Positions 50,112 to 53,668 of a stretch of DNA of 53,668 nt are shown here, one piece after another (positions within the stretch are counted from its first letter, which is position 1; each line of letters opens with the position of its first letter). The position numbers and the translations under genes were made by a program. Source of the stretch: CAZDAM01 sp964503595 (GTDB lineage: Bacteria > Muiribacteriota > UBA6191). Location: assembly GCA_964503595.1 (NCBI GenBank), contig CAZDAM010000009.1:1-53668 (forward strand), in the 5' to 3' direction. The notes beneath the pieces were generated by a model, which had not been told where the DNA came from, made no database searches, and saw nothing but the letters and a program-made list of their open reading frames with translations.

Positions 50112-51480
50112 GGCTTAAAAGCAAGACAGCCTCAAGGTGCGGAGTCTGGGGAAACATGTCGATTGGAATCACACGCCGGATTTCGTACCCCTCATCGAGG
50201 AATTCCTGAAGGTTTTCCGGCAGAAGCTTGGGATTGCAACTGACAAAAACAAGATGGGGGATCCTTAGGGAAGCCATCATTTTACGTGCCCTTGGGTGGC
50301 ACCCCGAGCGTGGCGGATCCACAACCATGGCATCCGGCTGAAAAGCCCGGATCTTCTCTTCCATGGCGTTTTCCACCTTTACGGCTTCAAACTCCACATT
50401 CTCAATCCCGTTGATCCGGGCATTGTGCCAGGCATCCATGATGGCCGGCTCCACTTCTTCCAGCCCTAAAACGGACTCGTAGCGGGAAGCCAGATAAAGA
50501 CCGATCGAGCCTGTTCCACAGTAAAGATCCAGAAGTCGCCCTCCTGTCGCTCCCACCGATGCCAGCTCCTCACCGATCACGTCATAAAGACGCCTGGCTG
50601 CCAGAGGGTTGACCTGGAAGAAGGAAGGCAGGGAAATCCTGAAGCGCAACTCCCCGAGCTTTTCCTCAATGGTGTCCTCACCGCTAAGACAGCGCGAATT
50701 TTCACAGGATACGGCATCTGCTTCCGAGGGAGAATGAAGCCAGTGAACCCCCGAGACCCCGGCAAGCTTCTGGATGGAATCAGCAAGTTCCTGAATTCCG
50801 GGATGCCATTCCCTGGTCGAAATTCCGACCAGAACGCGTTCTTCCGCCTGAGAAGCCCGAAGAACCAGATGGCGCAGGAAGCCGGTATGCCGGAACGGGT
50901 TGTAGCCTTCGATTTCCGTGGTTTCATACCAGTCCCTGACCAAAGCAAAAACCCTTTGGCTTACTTTGGGCATCAGATGGCATTCCTTCAAGGGAAGGAT
51001 ATGGTGAAAGCTCCCCTGAGCATGCATTCCAAGGGCTCTTCCTTCACGAAGCTCCTCAAAGGTGAACTCCATTTTCATGCGGTATTCAAAGGAATCCGGG
51101 GAAGCAACCACTTCCCCAAGCCAGGAATCCTCCCTATTTTGCATGAAGGGATCAAGCGTCTCACGCAGGAGGTCTCGCTTATAAATTCTCTGCTGTTCTT
51201 CCGGAAGATGCTGCAAACGGCAGCCACCACAGCTTAGAAAGTGAGAACAGCGGGCCTTCCTCAACCAGTCCGGAGCTGACTCATAGTGCTTTACCGTTGC
51301 CTGAAGCTTCTTTCTGGATTCCCCGGTAACATCGACCTGAACCGTCGCCCCCGGCACACCTCCCAGTACATGCAGCCTCTCCCCCTCCAGATGTGAGGTG
51401 AAACGGCCTTCCCAGGTCATTTCCGAACAGATGACCTGGGCCTCTGTATTACGCAGGCGCTTTCTGGTTCTTCTTCCCAT
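50101..51480 (-). CDS. RlmD/TrmA-family uracil-5 methyltransferase (RNA)
   Basis: The 459-residue protein has an N-terminal TRAM-like region, then iron-sulfur cysteines CSHFLSCGGC (about 78-87) with a later Cys in LPLKECHLMP, as in RlmD/RlmC. The SAM-binding part has FFQVNPLAARRLYDVI, DLYCGTGSIGLYLA, MVVDPPRSGCHPRARK and the nucleophile Cys in FVSCNPKLLPENL. It should make m5U in 23S rRNA (or tRNA, as in TrmA); the 4Fe-4S motif favours the rRNA enzymes. RlmC and RlmD cannot be separated with certainty. It lies 33 bp after the S66 peptidase gene on the same strand. Confidence 0.92.
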   Translation of the reverse strand: MGRRTRKRLRNTEAQVICSEMTWEGRFTSHLEGERLHVLGGVPGATVQVDVTGESRKKLQATVKHYESAPDWLRKARCSHFLSCGGCRLQHLPEEQQRIYKRDLLRETLDPFMQNREDSWLGEVVASPDSFEYRMKMEFTFEELREGRALGMHAQGSFHHILPLKECHLMPKVSQRVFALVRDWYETTEIEGYNPFRHTGFLRHLVLRASQAEERVLVGISTREWHPGIQELADSIQKLAGVSGVHWLHSPSEADAVSCENSRCLSGEDTIEEKLGELRFRISLPSFFQVNPLAARRLYDVIGEELASVGATGGRLLDLYCGTGSIGLYLASRYESVLGLEEVEPAIMDAWHNARINGIENVEFEAVKVENAMEEKIRAFQPDAMVVDPPRSGCHPRARKMMASLRIPHLVFVSCNPKLLPENLQEFLDEGYEIRRVIPIDMFPQTPHLEAVLLLSLKE

Positions 51481-51513
51481 ATCAAAATCCTCTCAAGAGG
51501 CGGGAGGATACCC

Positions 51514-52428
51514 TTAAAATGAAAGAAGCTCCACCTTCAGATTTTCTCCCTGTTCCTTGAAGAGTCTGGTGGGCTGACAGAAGGGCAGGGCCCCTGTCTT
51601 TGAGATATGTCCTACCGGACAGTTGAGATAGACCGGAACCGGGGATGACTTCTGAAATTCTGCCTGAATCTCTTGAAGTGAAGCTTGGAATCCTCCGCCC
51701 TCCTGGGCCTCGCAATCATGAAAGCTTCCCAGAATCACAGCCTGAAGATACCGGTAGTCCCGATGGGCCAGAATCTGCTGAAGCATCCGATCCAGCCGGT
51801 AGGTTCTTTCACCGACATCTTCCAGAAACAGGATCTTTCCGCGCCAGTCGGGCTCCAGTCCACAACCGCTCAGGGAAAGAAAAACCGTGAGATTCCCTCC
51901 GAAGATCTCGCCTTCCAGCAGAAAAGTGTCCTGAGGGTTCATCGGAAGCTCATAGGGGCTGAACAGATGCGATGGATGAAAGAAGCCATCTTCCGGCAGG
52001 CTCTCTGGCCAGAGAGCCATCGGACCATGCCAGGCCCGAAGCCCAAGTTCATGCCCCAGATTCAGAAAAATGCTCAAATCCGAGAATCCCAGAAAACGGG
52101 CATTCGAGCAAAACCCAAGCCCCCTGATTCCTTCCCGACTCAATGGCATACCCCTGCTATGAAGCAGGGATTTCAGGGCGCGAAAGCTTCCATAACCACC
52201 CCGACCCGCAACCAGAAGGCTACGATTAGAGGCTCTCTTCAGGGAAGCTTCCAAACCAGCTCCACGGATCCGATCGGAAGCATGCAGCCCTGCCCCTTCA
52301 GAAGGATCTTCGGGCCAGTTCAATGGCACATCCGGCCAGAATGTCTGAAGCCAGGAAGGCCCTTTTTCAACCGGATTCGCTGTCGCCAGAATTTCAATGT
52401 TTGAGATTGGGGGGGAGGCATCGGGCAT
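51514..52428 (-). CDS. LD-carboxypeptidase-like protein, family S66
   Basis: The 304-residue protein shows the S66 pattern: VAGRGGYGSFRALKSL, the nucleophile Ser in FLGFSDLSIFL, AWHGPM, the acidic LFLEDVGERTYRLDRML with the catalytic Glu, and the late His in CPVGHISKTGALP. S66 enzymes trim the last D-residue from cytoplasmic murein tetrapeptides, or in related groups cleave microcin-like peptides. No signal peptide is seen, consistent with a cytoplasmic place. Some usual surrounding residues differ (Gly-Phe-Ser instead of Gly-Tyr-Ser). AGGAG lies five bases before the ATG. The gene is divergent from hemE with a shared promoter region. Confidence 0.8.
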   Translation of the reverse strand: MPDASPPISNIEILATANPVEKGPSWLQTFWPDVPLNWPEDPSEGAGLHASDRIRGAGLEASLKRASNRSLLVAGRGGYGSFRALKSLLHSRGMPLSREGIRGLGFCSNARFLGFSDLSIFLNLGHELGLRAWHGPMALWPESLPEDGFFHPSHLFSPYELPMNPQDTFLLEGEIFGGNLTVFLSLSGCGLEPDWRGKILFLEDVGERTYRLDRMLQQILAHRDYRYLQAVILGSFHDCEAQEGGGFQASLQEIQAEFQKSSPVPVYLNCPVGHISKTGALPFCQPTRLFKEQGENLKVELLSF

Positions 52429-52438
52429 AGAACTCCTA

Positions 52439-52447
52439 TGCTATACT
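52439..52447 (+). promoter_or_regulatory. Extended -10 promoter of hemE
   Basis: TGcTATACT is a TGn extension plus a five-of-six -10 hexamer. It lies in the 53-bp gap to the divergent S66 gene. A leader of about 28 nt holds the GGAAGGA ribosome-binding site. No -35 match is visible. Confidence 0.5.
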
Positions 52448-52481
52448 CCGCCGCCAGTAAAGTGGAAGGAAACAGGTGGTT

Positions 52482-53513
52482 ATGACACAGGAAAAACTGA
52501 TTTTAAAAGCAATCAAGGGCCAGGCCGAGCGTCCCCCCGTATGGCTGATGCGCCAGGCCGGCCGCCACCTTCCCGAGTATCTGGCTCTCAAGGAAAAAAT
52601 GAGCTTCCTGGAGCTCTGCAAAAGCCCCGAAGATGCAGTTGAAGCCAGCCTTCAGCCCATTCGCCGCTACGATGTCGACGGGGTCATCTGCTTTTCCGAC
52701 ATCCTCGTTCCTCTGGAAGCCATGGGCATGCATCTGAGTTTCAATCCCGGCCCGGTTTTTCGCGATCCAATCCGTTCCTATGACGATTACTCCAGCCTGA
52801 AGCGACCTGATGTCAAAACCCAGATTCCTCATATTCTCGAAATCCTCAGTCGGCTGACAAAGCATGGGGAAACCCAGGGTAAAACCATTCTGGGTTTTAC
52901 CGGCGCGCCTTTCACCCTGGCCTCCTATGCCATTGAAGGCAAGACCTCCCGTGACTTTGAAGCCGTCAAAGGCTGGATGCGTAAAGAACCGAGAACCTTT
53001 CTGAAGCTGATGGACGGACTCGCGGATCTGGTTCTGGAGTATATCCTGTGCCAGCAGGAAGCCGGAGCCGATCTGGTTCAATTCTTTGATACCTGGGCTG
53101 GCTGGCTCTCCCGTGAGGATTATCGTACCTATGTAGCCCCCTCCATGAAACGTCTTTTAGATGGAGCCCGCAAGGCCAACCTTCCTACCACACTTTACAT
53201 CAATGGTTGTGTTCATCTGATTGAGGAAATGGCCTCACTCGAACCTACCGTTATTTCTGTTGACTGGCGCGAAAGCCTCTTAAACTATCTCAAGCGGATT
53301 CCGAATCATATTGCTGTTCAGGGAAATCTTGACCCCACCTGTCTGCACGCCCACCCCGATCAGGTGATCACCATGACTCAGGAGCTGATGCAGCAGGCCT
53401 CCAATCGTCCAAACTGGATTGCCAATCTCGGTCACGGAGTTCTGCCCAACACCCCGATTGCCGGGGTCGAAGCCTTCGTCAGAACCATTCAAGGGAGGCC
53501 TGCTCAATCATAA
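52482..53513 (+). CDS. hemE: Uroporphyrinogen decarboxylase
   Basis: The 343-residue enzyme removes four acetate carboxyl groups from uroporphyrinogen III to give coproporphyrinogen III in heme synthesis. It has the N-terminal PPVWLMRQAGRHLPEY signature, GVICFSDILVPLEAMGM with the key Asp, GFTGAPFTLASYAIEG, DLVQFFDTWAGWLS with the catalytic Asp region, INGCVH, and late GNLDP. The start is ATG 52482, with GGAAGGA 11 bases ahead; a GTG two codons earlier is an alternative with better spacing. An extended -10 promoter lies upstream. No other heme gene is in this window. The region after it carries no visible terminator. Confidence 0.97.
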   Translation: MTQEKLILKAIKGQAERPPVWLMRQAGRHLPEYLALKEKMSFLELCKSPEDAVEASLQPIRRYDVDGVICFSDILVPLEAMGMHLSFNPGPVFRDPIRSYDDYSSLKRPDVKTQIPHILEILSRLTKHGETQGKTILGFTGAPFTLASYAIEGKTSRDFEAVKGWMRKEPRTFLKLMDGLADLVLEYILCQQEAGADLVQFFDTWAGWLSREDYRTYVAPSMKRLLDGARKANLPTTLYINGCVHLIEEMASLEPTVISVDWRESLLNYLKRIPNHIAVQGNLDPTCLHAHPDQVITMTQELMQQASNRPNWIANLGHGVLPNTPIAGVEAFVRTIQGRPAQS

Positions 53514-53668
53514 AGGCCCCATCCACAAATAGAGCAATTGCCTCTTTGCTCCAAATGCAGCAAAGAATTTCCAAACCAAAAAACACCCAGACCAAAGCCA
53601 TTAGGACAATTTGCATAAAAATAAAGAAACCCGGTTTTTACTCCCGGCCCCTTTCATGCACCAGAGCA
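53514..53668. other. Window end after hemE
   Basis: No gene is seen. CTTTGCT and AGCAAAG (53544-53565) form a seven-pair stem with an eight-base loop but lack a T tail. The following 60 bases are AT-rich and might be a promoter for a gene beyond the window. Confidence 0.4.

Noticed and set aside
53544..53565. Terminator after hemE
   Set aside because: A seven-pair hairpin exists but lacks a T-run and has a long loop.
1..53668. CRISPR arrays, tRNA or rRNA genes, insertion sequences
   Set aside because: No regularly spaced repeats, cloverleaf sequences, rRNA signatures or transposase frames were recognised in any gap.

Overview
The window suggests a diderm (Gram-negative type) bacterium of about 50-55 % GC, probably from an uncultured lineage and assembled from metagenomic reads. 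The pointers are signal peptides, two lipoprotein candidates, a TolC family protein, a long beta-barrel candidate, type IV pilus/type II secretion inner-membrane parts, and one 10-N scaffold join at 30694-30703. No single marker fixes the phylum. I see no rRNA, tRNA, CRISPR array, insertion sequence or prophage. Genes are tightly packed, with many ATGA or TGATG stop-start overlaps and several convergent pairs whose coding ends overlap.

Layout. 1-493: a small unidentified ORF remnant and an AT-rich promoter region. 494-1222: an exported double-thioredoxin protein. 1341-8262: a compact five-gene operon that looks like an ABC importer but is strange in every part. It has a solute-binding-like exported protein with an Arg/Glu-rich insert, an ABC ATPase whose nucleotide-binding motifs are nearly all substituted, a permease with a basic/acidic tail, a zinc-site/HEAT/permease fusion, and an FmdE-family protein. 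8241-18672 (minus): a PilM-PilN fusion and a PilO-like protein, three glycosyltransferases, an MA-type metallopeptidase, a HEAT-repeat lipoprotein candidate, a 23-residue micro-ORF, a methyltransferase and a CYTH protein. 18671-23633 (plus): phosphoglycerate mutase, an RRM RNA-binding protein with a strong terminator, a TolC protein, and a coupled protein with RelA/SpoT-like motifs. 23584-29818 (minus): a short-chain dehydrogenase-like protein, phosphomannomutase, AtoE transporter, WecA/MraY-type transferase and M20 amidohydrolase. 29894-33027 (plus): a PHP/DUF3604-type protein broken by the assembly gap, and adenosylhomocysteinase. 33087-35705: a membrane Ser/Thr kinase divergent from a secreted clostripain-family protease. 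35775-44323 (minus): a XerD, beta-barrel, HEAT/TPR operon preceded by Sua5, an orphan ABC ATPase and a response regulator. 44463-50111 (plus): a very large Ig-repeat surface protein with a FlgD-like C-terminal domain, followed by a small TPR lipoprotein. 50101-52428 (minus): an RlmD-type rRNA methyltransferase and an S66 peptidase. 52482-53513 (plus): hemE.

How the genes work together. Housekeeping enzymes (gpmI, ahcY, hemE, sua5, xerD, rlmD-like, manB-like) are mixed with envelope functions: pilus/secretion platform, glycan assembly, outer-membrane barrel, surface protein and secreted proteases. HEAT or TPR scaffolds recur in five proteins.

The strongest candidate for an undescribed system is 1341-8262. 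There an apparently ATPase-dead ABC subunit is co-transcribed with a zinc-site/HEAT-fused permease and an FmdE protein that has lost part of its usual metal motif. A second theme is promoter architecture. Several starts carry an extended -10 of the form TGn plus a TATAAT-like hexamer, and three genes have the -10 ending only 6-7 nt before the ATG with no Shine-Dalgarno sequence, which suggests leaderless transcripts.
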